A stretch of DNA of 64,000 nucleotides from Cephalotus follicularis (taxonomy: Eukaryota; Streptophyta; Magnoliopsida; Oxalidales; Cephalotaceae), in the NCBI GenBank assembly GCA_001972305.1, contig BDDD01005249.1:1-64000 (forward strand). The letters run 5' to 3'. Positions 46,509 to 58,969 of the stretch are shown here, piece after piece. The notes under the pieces are model-generated. The model had not been told where the DNA came from. It saw only the letters and a list, made by a program, of their open reading frames with translations, and did no database searches. Numbering within the stretch: position 1 is the first letter of the stretch; every line of letters begins with the position of its first letter. The position numbers and the translations under genes are program-made.

Positions 46509-47543
46509 TGAAATGTTCTATATGGCAACTTTTAATTAACAAAAATGTTTGCGGAATTAACAAATTAAATTATGAATACAAACAACCACACAAAAAACAA
46601 TCAAAAAATAACAAGTAAAGAGATAAGGGATAGAGAGTGTGCAAACGATTTATAGTGGTTCGGCAAATCCGTGCCTACGTCCACTTTCTCAAGAACCCCT
46701 TGAGTTTCCACTAGAATCCACTAGCAACCTTTGATTTCGGCTTGCGGGTGCAAATCAAAGCAAACCACCTTACACTTGATTTTGGGTTTCGGGTGCAAAT
46801 CAATTAAACACCTTACAAGGGTTCACTCCCCTCTTTTACAATTGAAGATAAAAAGATTGGTTTGTGTTTACAAAGACCTCTTAAAGGTTGGATATGAAAG
46901 TGATAGCCAGTCGCAAGCTTTGGGTATGAAAGTGTTAACAAAAGCTTGATGTTCTTCTCTTTATAGATGTGCAAGTTTATCTTCTTGAGTGTAGATGATC
47001 AAAGTCTTTTCCCTTAGTCTCTTAAATCTTGTTTCTTGACCTTTATATATAGCTTCATTTAGATTCTAGCCGTTGGTGAAGAAATATAGCCGTTGGAGAA
47101 GTCTTGAAAGTTGTTGCATAAAAAACGGCTCTTTAAAACGAGTTCTGATATTGTTGCAGCCGTCCAAAGCGTCGACAGTGTTGCCTAAAGCGTCGGCGCT
47201 TAGGTTACCGTTATGAGTTAAATTTGAATTTTCTCGGTCTGTCTGCCGGTGCTTTAATCTGGGAGTCGATTCTTTGGCATAAAGCGCTGACGCTTTACTT
47301 ATAAGCGTCGACGCTTTGAGCTCTTCAACTGATTTTGCACTTCACTGGTTTTAACCGCAGATATACGCTTCTCAGGCGTCGACTTTTAAGCATAAAGCGC
47401 TGACGCTTTGCTTGTAACCATCGGCGCTTTGTCCTGTTTCTACACTTCTTTATGTTGTTTATTTCTTTTCTTGCACAGAAAGTAACAAAGTCAAATGCAA
47501 ATTTGTAATCATTAAAACAAAGGATTGAGACTAAAAGTCAACA
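46509..47543 (-). repeat. Element M 5' LTR
   Basis: 1,035 bp; on the minus strand TGTTGACTTTTAG to AGAACATTTCA. Cores at 47171, 47192, 47245, 47265, 47286 and 47307 (steps 21, 53, 20, 21, 21). In transcription order the array precedes a TATA box (minus strand TATATATAAAG at about 47043-47053), as in the LTR of S. Confidence 0.87.
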
Positions 47544-49676
47544 CTTATAAACCCTAAATATTGTTTGGGAAAAGAATTGTGTGAGTTAAACTTGAAAACG
47601 GCGCAGTTTTGGAAGAAACGCGTCGACGTCTTTGGAAAGACGTCGACGCCTATGGGAACCAAGGTGCACGTGAATGCATGGGCATGCACGTCGATATAGA
47701 GAGAAGGCATCGACACCTTCTGGTGAATGAGGGAAAGACATCGACGTCTAAGGAAAGACGTCAACGCCTTTGTAAAGAACATCTGTCACGATTAACACTA
47801 ACAGAATGGCATGCAATGGGAAATTTTGAGGCTTTATCCAGACGCCTTGACATGCACAATGGGACATGTTGATCATGCTGGGGTGTTTCCAGGCATGCTT
47901 CAAAACGTGTCCTTGACATGGTTGGGTTGGATAAACGTCGACGTTTACCAGAAGACGTCGATGTCTTCGTGTACGTATGAAAAGGACATCGATGTTTGAG
48001 TGAAAGCATCAACGCCTTTTCTGGAAAATCGTAGAACTATAATTTTCATTTCATATGGTCATTTAGCCACTTGGGATTTCCTGTTTGATTACGAATGGAT
48101 GTTCTGGTTACATACTATGATAACCAGTAGCTTTGCTTACACCTTAAGAGGTTAAGCTTCGATTATATGAGGATTTAGGGCCTGGATTCTTCCCTCCAGA
48201 ATCCAGACTCGCGCACTGATACTTCCTGGTATCATAAAGACATCGATGTCTTTGTAAAGATATCGACGTCTTTGATCCAAATACGCCTGGGAATAACTGT
48301 ACAAAGGATCGATGTATTAGGGTAAAGACATCGACGCCTTAGGGATAGACATCGACGCCTATCTCCCTGTTGAATGGAATTTCACCTGAATGGGACCCGC
48401 TAGACTCGAAACGACTCTAGAAACGATCTTAGATGCATTCTGAGCATATGTTTGCATTGTTACCGTGATTTCCATTATGGTTGCTTTCAAAAAAGTGTTA
48501 ACCATTTTGAAAAGTTTGCATGATTATTATAATCATTTTTGTACGAAAATGTATATTTATCAACATATGATTTTATATATTTTCGAACTGACTGGGGAAA
48601 GTATTTTCCAATGACTGAGAAATGTTTTAAAGTATTGATTATGCAATCAAATGTATTATGCGAAAATATATATTTGTCAACATACGATTTTATATATTTT
48701 AAAAATGAGTAGGGAAGTATTCCCAAAGACGGAGAAATGTTTTAAAGGATTGGTTACCCAATCAAATGTATTGTTTTAAGTTTTATAACTTATCACAACT
48801 TGTGAACGGATTAATATATTTTAAACAAATATATTTGATCAAGTAATTATATTTTATTGCTTGACTTGTACTGTGAAATGCTTGTGCCTGTTGGCTGCTC
48901 AGCCGCTGTGCTGAGTAACTGCTGTTGGTTTAGCCGCCGTGCTAAGCAACTTACGGAGGACTTGCTCCAAAACTGTTCGCAAACGGGGATGGGGTAAGAG
49001 TGCTTGAAGTTGGGGCCAGGAGGTGGCGACGATCAGGACGACTGGACTGTCTGGTTCCTTTTGGAACATATTTACTGCTTGTGTTGAGATAACATATAAG
49101 TTTTACATGTGCTGTGAGCATGCATATAATTTTTCTATATGTATATAAGGAGATATATTTCTGTGAAAACTACATGTCATGTTGCATCATAATGCATTCA
49201 TTCATGATACTCATTATCATCTGACTCGAAATGTGTTTATAAGTTTATTCACTTAGCCGAGTGATGACAAAGGCTAACCCCCTACTGTAACAGATTGATG
49301 GAGTGGTTTGTGAGATGGAGCCTGCTTGGAGACTTAAAGATAAGACTGTGTAGTTTCTCTTATTTTATGTACTGGATTATGGAACAATGATTATGTAATT
49401 TGGATTCTTGTAACAAAGGATATTTTGTTATCTCGTACTGTTTTATCACGCTCCGTTTATGGGCGATCGACAATGATGTTGGGTTATTTATTTAAAACTT
49501 GTTGGGCATCACGTAGTATGGGATGCGTGATGCGTGTTTAAATTCGGCTCATTTACGTTATTGCTTCCGCTACTGAAGGTTTTTATTTATTGGTAAATTT
49601 GCATGAGCTGGATTATTTCATGTTGATTGCCTTACCACTTTACATGTTGTCTTAAGTTGGAAATCGAGGTGTGACA

Positions 49677-50134
49677 AAAATAACGGTAATCAAGGCGAGT
49701 AACTATATCTAGTCAAAGGGGTTAGATGAATAAGGTCAACGCTTTACATAACTGACTAGGGGTTACTATGAGGTCTCTCTAACAGGCTAAGCAAACAAGC
49801 ATATAGGTCAATGTCAGGCTATCACATCTCATACTTCTATAAAATCCATGATAAACTCTACTCTTTAGCAGAAGGACGATCCATGATTGACCTGCGAAGA
49901 AATGAAGTTAGATTCATTCTTAAAACCATTTAAACTCATGTATAACTCTTTTTTTGGCCGATCTACAATTAAACCTTTAAAAAGGTTAGATAAGCTTATA
50001 TGTTTTCCTTTAAATCCGTTTAAAACCATGTGGGATATATTAAAACGCTCGGGATTTTCGTTAAATGTATTTTGTAATTTCTGATGTAAATTTCATCATG
50101 AATAAATGAGAATTATGGTTTCCATCTTGGTATA
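49677..50134 (-). repeat. Old LTR remnant, middle piece
   Basis: Continues 40189-40723 across the insertion of element C (shared AAAAT) and is cut again by solo LTR L2 at 50135. A/T-rich, no gene seen. Confidence 0.55.
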
Positions 50135-50202
50135 TGACATCTCGAGTGAAAAGTATTAAGAATATTGTGTTAAGTTGAATTTCAGAGAAGGTGTACTAAC
50201 AC

Positions 50203-50323
50203 AGCCGACTGTTATGGAAAAAGTCGACTGGGTGGCTGTAAGTAAACAGACGACTGTTTGCGGAAACAGTCGACCAGACGACCTTAAGTAGGCAGCCGAC
50301 TGTTGGATAAGAACAGTCGAATG
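50203..50323. repeat. TCGAC-core motif array (L2, first cluster)
   Basis: Motifs start at 50203, 50222, 50248, 50268, 50294 and 50315 (steps 19, 26, 20, 26, 21). Forms are AGCCGACTG, AGTCGACTG, AGACGACTG and AGTCGAATG. Confidence 0.78.
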
Positions 50324-51171
50324 GATGATGCTCTGTTCGAGCAACATGTGAGGGAATCACATGCAACGACTGACAGGAAGGGAATGGGTGCCACATGTGC
50401 GTCATGCGGCCCATAGAAAGAAAAGAGACACCACATGCATGCCATTCAGACCGAAATTGAGGAAGAAATGAGCATGTGGCGCATGCAGGCTGAGGGAAAG
50501 GAAAGAGAATGGCACCTGGACCATGCAAAACGGGCTGCGAGAGAAAAGAGGAGAGTTAAACTACAGAAACACTCTGCCCATCTCTCTCTCTTGCCCAACA
50601 CCTTTGAAAGGGAAACCAGAAAGAATTTAGAGAGGAAACACTGTGAGAACAGTAAGAGAAAAGAGAGGAACCATTTCTACATTGTTAAGCCAACTTGGAG
50701 CTTGGAGTTTGGGAACTGAAGTGGAGCTACGAGACCTGGTAGGAACTACTGGGGAGCTCAAAACACTACTATTCGGACAGAGAGAGGTGGACTTTCATAT
50801 TCCTTACTTGAAATCAAAAGGTAGGGGATTGTAGTGAATATACATGCAAGTTTGAGTTCAAAATTAATGACTGTTCATTGATACTATGCATGATTGCATG
50901 AATCGTGGATTATTGATTTGGTGTCTTGGCTGCTACTGGTTGTTGTTACCTGCCATGTACATTGTTGGGATTCAAGTAGTAACTATGTACTTGCATGTTT
51001 GAATTCAATCATGATAATGGTCCATCCAATGAAATACATGAACGATGTTGTGCTACATGAATGATGTAATGACCATTAGGGATATTCTGTTACATGAATA
51101 CATTTGTTGAGCTTGCAATAATTTGTTTGGTTAGATAGATTGATTTGCATGCTACTGATTCGCCCAAAACA

Positions 51172-51385
51172 ACCGACTGTTCAGCGTATACAGCCGACTG
51201 TTAATGGACACCAGTCGGCTGTGCATGTATTATTCTACCCAGGAAATAGCGGGAATGCGATGTTGGATGGTTTAGGGTATTGTTCGCAAGAAACAGTCGA
51301 CTGTTGAAGGAAAACAGTCGACTACGCATGTACTACTCGCCCAGAACAGCCGACTGGTTTGAGAGACAACCGACTGTCACAGTGA
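51172..51385. repeat. TCGAC-core motif array (L2, second cluster)
   Basis: About seven AGTCGACTG, AGCCGACTG, AACCGACTG or AGTCGGCTG words in two groups (51172-51222 and 51295-51385), with steps of about 20-22 bp inside groups. Confidence 0.72.
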
Positions 51386-52714
51386 ATGACATGCGTTAAA
51401 CCGAATTGAGCCTAGATGTATTTGAGCATATTTTTGCATTTCATCTTGAACTGTTACTTGAACTGATTACTGAAATGTTGTTGATTTCTAAATATGTTTT
51501 AGAAATACTTGCATGATTTTAAATAAATCATTATTTTGTACAAAAATGTATATTGACTAAATGTATATTTTTGAATTACTGGGGAAGTATTTCCAATGTT
51601 TGTGAACTGTTAAAAGTTCTACGGAGAAAATGTATATTTGACTAAATATATATTTTCGAATAACTGGGGAAGTATGTCCAACGCTTGTGAACTGTTTAAG
51701 AGATTTCTATATAAAGTAAATGTATTATTTCAAGTGTTTATAATTTTTCTAAATGACTTGGAAAAATGGTTCGTTATATATATTGAACACATATATTTGA
51801 TCAAGTAATTACTTGTTTATGAATTGCTTGACTTGTATTGTGCCTGTTACTGTTGCCGTACTAGCTACGTAGTAGAGTTGCCATGGTTGGTTAGTGGAGT
51901 GTTGACCCTAAGGGTAAGGAGTTGGCTGGGGAACTCACTGTGATTGCTTAGCCACCATGCTAACTAACCTGTACTGTTGACATACTTCGAGCCGACTAGA
52001 GCCGAGGCTGAGGTATGAGTCTGCGATGTTGGGGCCAGGAGTTGGCAACGATCTCGTACGTATTGCTTATATTGCCTGGTCCTATACGAACATTACTGTT
52101 TATTGTATTGATGTAGCCCTGGCCGGGTTACACATGTACTGTGAATATGCATATAAATATCTATATGTATATATTGCTATCTATACTATACTGCATCACT
52201 GTGAATACATTCATGGCATACATTATTTTGATCCCGAACTGTATATATATAACTTAGCAGAGTGAGAACAAAGGATAACCCCTTACAATTTCAGATTGAT
52301 GCTGCAGGATAGATATGGACATGTTGGGGGCAGACCTATGTTGAACTAATGATACAAGTGTATTTCTTTTGAGGATTATATTGTAGTTATTGTAAAACAA
52401 TGAGATAATGTTTTATGTTCGTGGAACAATGTTTATCGTACTGGAAGGCTTTATGGTTTTTGCCAGTTTATGTAATGCTGGATATTATGTTTTTAATCAC
52501 GCTCCATTTTGTGGGCAGTTAACTTGGATTATTGTACTGGATTAAGTATTTTTGGTAACACGTAGTATGGGATGTGTGTTACGTAAATGTTTCGGCTTAT
52601 ATTAATTGCTTCCGCTATGAGTTTAAAGTTTTAAATTTTACCGTTTTGTATAAACTAAATGTTTATGTTGATTGCCTTTACCTATATACTGTTTGCATAA
52701 GTCAAGGTGTGACA

Positions 52715-53470
52715 TATATACATTAATGACCTAAAGGTAGGCCTCAATGTTCAACTCTTGGATGCTGATCTCATGGGATGAATGTCAACTCCTTGAGTAC
52801 TAAACTATCTAATGACTGTTTAGGAACATATGCGTCAACGCTCCCAAGGTGGGACTGGACAAGGTTTGTTTTAACTTTTCCTTTTAAAACCATTTATAAA
52901 TTGTTAAGCTTATTCCCCTATGAATCCTTTTAAAGTAACTTAAAACATGAATGTGAAGTAAATCAAGGACAAGGAGAAGTCCTCGTATAAAATTCATTAT
53001 AGTAAAAGCATCACTTCAAAGCTCAAGTTAGAAAATTGTCCCTTTTCAATTCAATTTCATTTCTTGAAGCTATTTCAAGTAAAACCTTTGAAAGAATCAT
53101 TCACACAATGTAAAACATGTTTACATAGTTATATTCATGCCTTGGAAGGCTCACATTGAAGACCGTTTGAGAAAAACAAGTGAAAAGTCTTAAACGAGCT
53201 ATTTCGGAGGAAAATTTCATAAGAAGTCAAATCTTAATCTTTTGAAACCATTTGTTTGAATCCTTTGAAAGGATTTATAAAGATGATAAAACATGATTAT
53301 AAGAATGGAATTTGATCATTGAAAGACACTCCCTGAAAATCGTTTGAGAAAACAAGTAAAACTCTTAAAACAAGACTTTTAAGGGTTAAAATGTACTGTA
53401 GTCGATTGATGCACAAAGTGCTAGTTGACTGCCTTACTTATAGGAGGGATAGACGACTACTGAATAACGT
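52715..53470 (-). repeat. Old LTR remnant, right piece
   Basis: Continues 49677-50134 beyond L2. Mostly A/T-rich, ending with three worn TCGAC-type words (53402, about 53426 and 53454; AGTCGATTG, AGTTGACTG, AGACGACTA). It is followed by the terminus of LTR D at 53471. No gene seen. Confidence 0.5.
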
Positions 53471-54491
53471 TGTCACGCCCTGAACCCCAAGGAAGACAGT
53501 AGGGCTCGACACGTGGCAGGTTCGTCCATACGATCCATCACATACGTGGCATCATACTAAAAAATACTCTACAATTTTAAAACTTTAATATATAACATGC
53601 ATGCGGAAGAAAAATCATTCAATAGATGAACCCAACCATAACCATAACATCAACATATATATATCCTAGGCGCTGCCACAAGACGGCAGGTCAATAGCTG
53701 AAATACAAAATGTCTCTTTTACAACCAAATTCATATACACAAGGTATATGGCGGGAACAATACTGCTATAAGAAATCCTGTGCTGCGATCCGGCCCATCT
53801 GATCACTTAGGTGCTTCAACTGTACTTGAACCATTACGAGAATGGGTTAGCAACCCATGGCTGTGTAGGCAATACATTATGCGATGGAATGTAACAGATA
53901 TACAGATATATATAATGACATGTTAAATGCATGAATGACAATTGCGGACAGCATCAGTATACCAACCGTCCCTAAGCGGTGGTATACTTGGCTAATCCTA
54001 ATCAGATCAAAGGTCATAGGCCTACAAACACTCCATAAAGCAATCCATAGCCATCCATAGGGAAATCAATCTATAGGGTCAAGTACTTCTCTGCCTCTTT
54101 GGCCCAAGATAGTACCTCCACTGTCTATACACCCTCCGTGTCATAGCCGTGTGGACCATAGGATATCACCGGCCACATAGTCCATACCATACCATAATAC
54201 TAGTCTCGAAGGTACTAGCCCATACCAGTGCCGAAGGTACTGGCCCATAATAGAGATCTATGCGATCTATGCCATAACCATATACCATGTCGCTCCACAA
54301 TGCGGTAATGCCTGTAGGTCACCCAAAAATGGAGGAATACAATATCAATAATATGTGGCCTACATCCATAATTCTTCATGACGGAAATGAAGATTATGAA
54401 TGGGTTATTGACTCGCCCCGATCCCGAGCACCCCCGCACGAGGACGGCTATGCCAGGTGGAAGGATCCCTCACCTGGATCCCTAACCAAAC
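53471..54491 (-). repeat. LTR D (minus-strand gypsy-type LTR, first piece)
   Basis: Starts TGTCACGCCCTGAACC on the plus strand, the terminus type of elements A and B. GGGTTAGCAACCCATGG near 53845 resembles the conserved block at similar places in B (18760). Continues after solo LTR L3 at 55465. No gene seen. Confidence 0.6.
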
Positions 54492-55459
54492 TGTTCACTG
54501 TTAAAAGAATGTTTTAAAATTTATAGCCGCAAGTGTACGGATCATGCAGTAACGGGTCGAACACAGGGAAACGTAAACTAGTTATAATTTATCCAACCTA
54601 GGCGAAGTATACCAAATTTGAGTAAAAATTGAAAGAAGAAGGAGACGGTGGCTGCTTTGTTTTGTGTCTCCCTTGCTTAATGCTATATATATAGCCGACT
54701 TACCCTAAAACATAAATTAAAACGTGTGTCCTTGGCGTTTTGAGGCTGGTGGTTGCGTGCATGGGCTTAAATGCGCATATGGATTCTGCATACGTTGAAT
54801 TGCGACTGAATGTTGAATTAATGCATGGCCTTCTTATGCATGGACTCGTGGCTTTGCAGATGGCGTGTATGCGGCGCATGTGGATGTATTGCATGGGCTT
54901 AAGAATCTGGCTTGCATGGATGGAGGCTTAGCGTCGTTGTCTGCTGAAGCATGGACTGAAGATATGAAAATGGATTGCATGTTTTCATGGCTTCATGGGC
55001 TGCTGATGGATGCATGATGTATCAATTGCATGACCTTGAATTGTTTTGGCGTGAAAGAGAATTGCAAATATGGAGAGTTGATGTCATCATGATGTCAGCA
55101 ATAGGCTTTAATGTTTCAACATTTGTTTTCTTGCAATATCTCTTCAACGGAGCTTCAAACTGAGTTGGCCCAAGAACTAAAAGTGCTCCAATTAATTTTA
55201 TGAATAAAATGAGCCCAATATTCAATATCTTTTGAGCTTTAAATTTTGACTTCTCTCGCTTAAGTGGGTACACTCTTTAACCGGTTTTTGACTTCGAACC
55301 ACTTTAACTCAAAAAGTAGCGTTTTATCTTCATTTTCTCTTATTCCGTAATAATAATCATAATACCTAAAAATCAAATAAAAACAACCACAGTAGTCTAT
55401 TCCAAGCATAAAAATATAACAAATAACTCATTAAAAACCACACATTTTTATGCTAAACA
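54492..55459 (-). mobile_element. Solo LTR L3 (Athila-like)
   Basis: 968 bp; minus strand TGTTTAGCAT to AGTGAACA, flanked by a perfect CAAAC duplication (54487-54491, 55460-55464). Its first 300 bp (minus strand) match the LTR start of element T. It has at least ten CATGC or GCATG words between 54755 and 55035. Lacking an internal region, it is a solo LTR. Confidence 0.85.
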
Positions 55460-55464
55460 CAAAC

Positions 55465-57941
55465 CCCTCAACAACAAAGGCTAACGCTAAGGCCAGGGCA
55501 GGCGTTAAAAACGCGCTGCCGAGGAGAGCCGCGCTCCCCAGGCCAAACGCACCCAAGGCATTAAACAAGAAATGCCCGAGCAGGGAGGAGGAAAGAAGGA
55601 AGGGTAAAACAGTAAAAGAACCCTTACTTAAACTATTCCTCAAAACTCACCGTTTAACTAAAAGAAATGAGCACAACACCCACTCAGCAAACGCACCGTT
55701 TAACTAAAGGGAAAGCGCACCAGACCCACTGCCTAAACGCACCGTTCCACTAAAGGGAACATGCCAGGGAAGGGAGACAGGTCAGAGAACGCAATCCCTA
55801 CGTCTTGCCTGGGGTCCCGGGCAGGGATACCAACACAACATAACGTAATGCAAGCCAAGCCTGCACCCCGTCCTAAGACATGTCTTCCTAGGACAAACTA
55901 TGCTCGGGCATCTCCTCATTGGACGACATCACTTAACAAAAGGCTAAGCCTGGGATCAACACAAGGGCCCGGGGAAAAACGCTAAACATATGGGATAACT
56001 ACCCGATGTCCCACAAACGCTCAAACTACACTAAGGAGATAGAATCTCACATCGGCCAGGTACCCAGGGGATCCACCAGGGCTCACCGACGAAAACATCT
56101 CCAGCGACCGAGCTGGTCCGAGGTCGGGAGGTCGGGCAAAACAAAAGAAAACTACTTACCTCTACATAACGCCTACGGCATGCCCGGGAACAACACCCGG
56201 GGACTCCACCAAACCCTAGCTTAGGGTCAACCAACCCGAGCTGCAAGTCAACCTAAAGGTTTGACCAACCACGATCAAGCCACCCCTTTCCCCTGGCATC
56301 TCAGCAGAGGTGCCACGCACGAAAGGCCCGAGGAGAAACACTGCAGTTTAACCAAGGCCAAGGCTGGGAAGACATGCTACCCTGCCCAAGGTCAAACAAC
56401 CCCCGAACACATACGTCGTCCCTGCACAACAAAACACTAAGCAAAACAGCGCTAGGACTGGGAAAACAGCATAAACAACAAGTATATAAAACAAAAGAAT
56501 GAATTATATACACGGTCCCGGGCAAACTGCCAAGGACGCCCAACATCCAAGAGTTTTACAAGAGTTTACAAGAAAAAGGTTTACAAGGCATAGATATAAA
56601 CAAAATCTATACAAACCCACATGAATGTCCCCAAATACATGAAGGCGTCCGAGGCCTAGGAGCCATCCTAAGGTACCACATCCGGCGTCTACCTGTCTCT
56701 ACAAGCTATCCTTAGTGGATCTCAAGAACACAGCTGCCCCGCTCCCTCTGCACACAAAACTGAGAGGGGATTAGTCCAACTGACTAGTGAGTAAGATCAA
56801 AGAGTATCCTGGGCGACCCACTTCCACCAGGGTGCCAAGAGTCAAGGCGAACGTACCCTGCCCCAACTGGGTCGGGGATAACCCATCTCCCCTGCTCAAC
56901 AAAACAAGACAGAGGTGAAAGTATACAAGGATATTGATAACAAAGAAAAGTCTGAAGAGACGTCAGAGCTACCAACTCAATGACTGACCTCAAGGAAAGA
57001 AGATAAACAATAGTTTATATATATCAGAACATGCCAAGGATCCAAGGATAAAAAACAGATCAACTCTAAGGATCAACGATTCTCAAGAGGACTACTGGTA
57101 CTGTATCAATCACAAGCACATTCCACACACACACATGCACAATCGACTCACACATTTCCATAACCGGAACCACCTCAGCAGCATAGATAAAAAACTTCGT
57201 TGACGTTCTATCAACGCGGTCATAGGCTATAGGATTGAACACATCCCTCATATACTCAATATAGATACCCACTTCCAGAGCATCGCATGAACATCGGTAG
57301 AAGGGCAACGCAAGCACTCCTCACCTGGCAAATCATACATTGGCGCACCTCACTACATGAACCTCGAACGAGGGGCTACGCAAGCCCTCCCCCGTCGGCA
57401 ATCACGAGCTCAGCATTACACTAGGTGAACCTCGATCGAGAAGCTACCTCATCGGCAATCACATAACATTAGTATCATTCAAGGGGCTCGCGAATCACCG
57501 CTCAGCTCCACCCTTGACGAAAAAGACAGAGGAGAACCTCGGCTCAGAGGTAAGTGTATCACCACTTAGACCATCTCGTGCAGGCAATCTCATACATAGC
57601 CAAGTAACCAGCACCCAATAACCAGTATCCAAGGACAACAACACATGATATCAAATAAAGCATGAATACTAAACACGAAAGGGGAAACAACAAGTTCAAC
57701 CCAGGCAAAGCAGTATTCACATGCAGTATCAACAAGATGACAGGAGAAGAAATCCTAGTCAAAGGTAATATAACGAAAAGACATATAAACAACAACTCTC
57801 AGTTATCAATTGATAGAAAGAAGAACATCCCACTCACTACTATCAACAGCTTTCTCAGCTAGCTCCCTTGTTCTGCGGACTCTGTGCCTAGATCTTCCTC
57901 TTCAAGACCAACACACAACAACTCTTAGCTACCATGAACAA
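55465..57941 (-). repeat. LTR-type remnant E (GC-rich), no gene seen
   Basis: 2.5 kb without a credible open frame. It has a three-unit repeat of about 46 bp near 55650-55764 (CACCGTTTAACTAAA), a GGGGATTAGTCC-CTGACTAGTGAG block at 56764-56790 like that of B (18765), and two worn copies of the B-type CCTCGA-CGAGGGG repeat at 57360-57470. It therefore appears related to the element B LTR. Ends uncertain; it may continue LTR D or be a separate LTR. Confidence 0.5.
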
Positions 57942-58079
57942 TGTAATATACCGTTTCTATGTTGACATGTTTATATGTTTGTTGATGATATCATATCCTT
58001 TTTGATTTATGCCATGGTATGCGGATCTCCTTGGTTTTTGGTTTGAATTCCTTTTATTTTTGTTTTTTGGGCACAAAGT

Positions 58080-58206
58080 GCCGACGCTCTCTTTAGAACA
58101 GCCGACGCTTTGGCTGATGTGTGGCACGTCGATGCCTAAACGTGTGACTTCGACGCGTTTTGTATTTAAGTGCATAACCGTCGAAGCTTTAAGTAAACAA
58201 TCGACG
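58080..58206. repeat. TCGAC-type motif array (element G LTR, first cluster)
   Basis: Cores start at 58080, 58101, 58128, 58149, 58180 and 58200 (steps 21, 27, 21, 31, 20). Forms are GCCGACGCTTT, GTCGATGCCT, TTCGACGCGTTT and ATCGACGCTTT. Confidence 0.8.
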
Positions 58207-58969
58207 CTTTGTTCGACTTTCCATATCAGTTTGGACGGTGACAGTGTTTTTGGAATGTTGATTTCTTTCCTTTTTCTGGCTATCCGATTTCCTTAAGTGT
58301 GAGAAGCATTTTGATTAGTATAGTAAAGTTTTAAAATACTGATTTGTCAATTTAAAACATGGATTTTCGCATTAACCAGACAAAATCATTTTTAAAAGCA
58401 TAAACTCTTTTATGCACTTTTTACAAACAAACAGCAACCTTGCAAGTCATTTTCTGCATCGATTTCGACGTTTTCTAGAGGTAATTTCTAAACGAAAATT
58501 TTAACTAGTAATATGTAGTTTCTATAACATCTTTTAATTCGTGTTAAAACCAAATATAACATGATCTAGAGCATGATTTTGGAAGCATGTTGAAACTAAA
58601 TTTCTGCAGTGTTCATTCATGGGTTTTGTGCATAATTTGTAATACTGGTGATTAAAAACAAGAAATCATGTCATGGACGTATGTATGTATATATATATTA
58701 CTGTTTTTACAGATTATATACAAGAAAATCGGACTATAGTTCATGATTATGTAAACTATTTTTAAAACCATATTTTGACATGAACACTATGCTAAACTTG
58801 TTATTTTCATGATTTTGAGTTTGTAATCACTATACTGATAAATACAGACTCATATGACATGTTTTTAAGTTTGGTTGTTGCTACTATAGCTTCTGTATAT
58901 GAAAAATAAAAATTGTTCTTGAAATTGAAACTACTTTCTGCATTGATTATTCTGTGTCTAGCTCAAACC

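Larger units (their letters stand above)
45232..47543 (-). mobile_element. Element M: short SIRE-like copia, non-autonomous
   Basis: Flanked by a perfect CTTAT duplication (45227-45231, 47544-47548). On the minus strand: 5' LTR (46509-47543), tRNA-iMet primer site (46495-46506), a start of Gag, then the 3' LTR (45232 to about 46256). The internal region is only about 250 bp, so it cannot move alone. By eye the LTRs differ at about 33 of 1,020 aligned positions (3%), suggesting a fairly recent insertion, later than element C. Confidence 0.88.
40724..49676 (+). mobile_element. Element C: Ty3/gypsy chromovirus with target duplication
   Basis: Starts TGTAACGCCCGG and ends AGGTGTGACA, with a perfect duplication AAAAT on both sides (40719-40723, 49677-49681). 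It contains a 5' LTR part, Gag, a worn RT, integrase, chromodomain-like tail, purine tract and 3' LTR; the 3' LTR hosts element M. Both ends of one insertion are therefore present, but the element is incomplete and broken in many places. Confidence 0.87.
45129..49676 (+). repeat. Element C 3' LTR, interrupted by element M
   Basis: Starts TGTAACGCCCGG after the purine tract and ends AGGTGTGACA. Without element M (45232-47543) and one target copy it is about 2.2 kb. TCGAC-type motifs lie at about 47620-47770, 47930-48020 and 48240-48360. A CACGCTCCGTTTATGGGC stretch and a CACGTAGTATGGGATG stretch recur in solo LTR L2. Confidence 0.85.
50135..52714 (+). repeat. Solo LTR L2 (related to element C LTR)
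   Basis: About 2.58 kb, from TGACATCTCGAG to AGGTGTGACA, flanked by TATA on both sides (50131-50134, 52715-52718). That is an imperfect short target duplication, so the ends are slightly uncertain. It shares stretches with the C LTR (CTGGGGAAGTAT, CACGCTCC, CACGTAGTATGGGATG) but carries AGTCGACTG-type arrays where C has GTCGACGCTTT-type ones. CATGC motifs are frequent at 50340-50530. Confidence 0.75.

Noticed and set aside
55450-56250. GC-rich segment with several short frames on both strands, possible host exon
   Set aside because: No domain or splice structure seen; tandem repeats and B-type LTR blocks nearby point to LTR-derived DNA.
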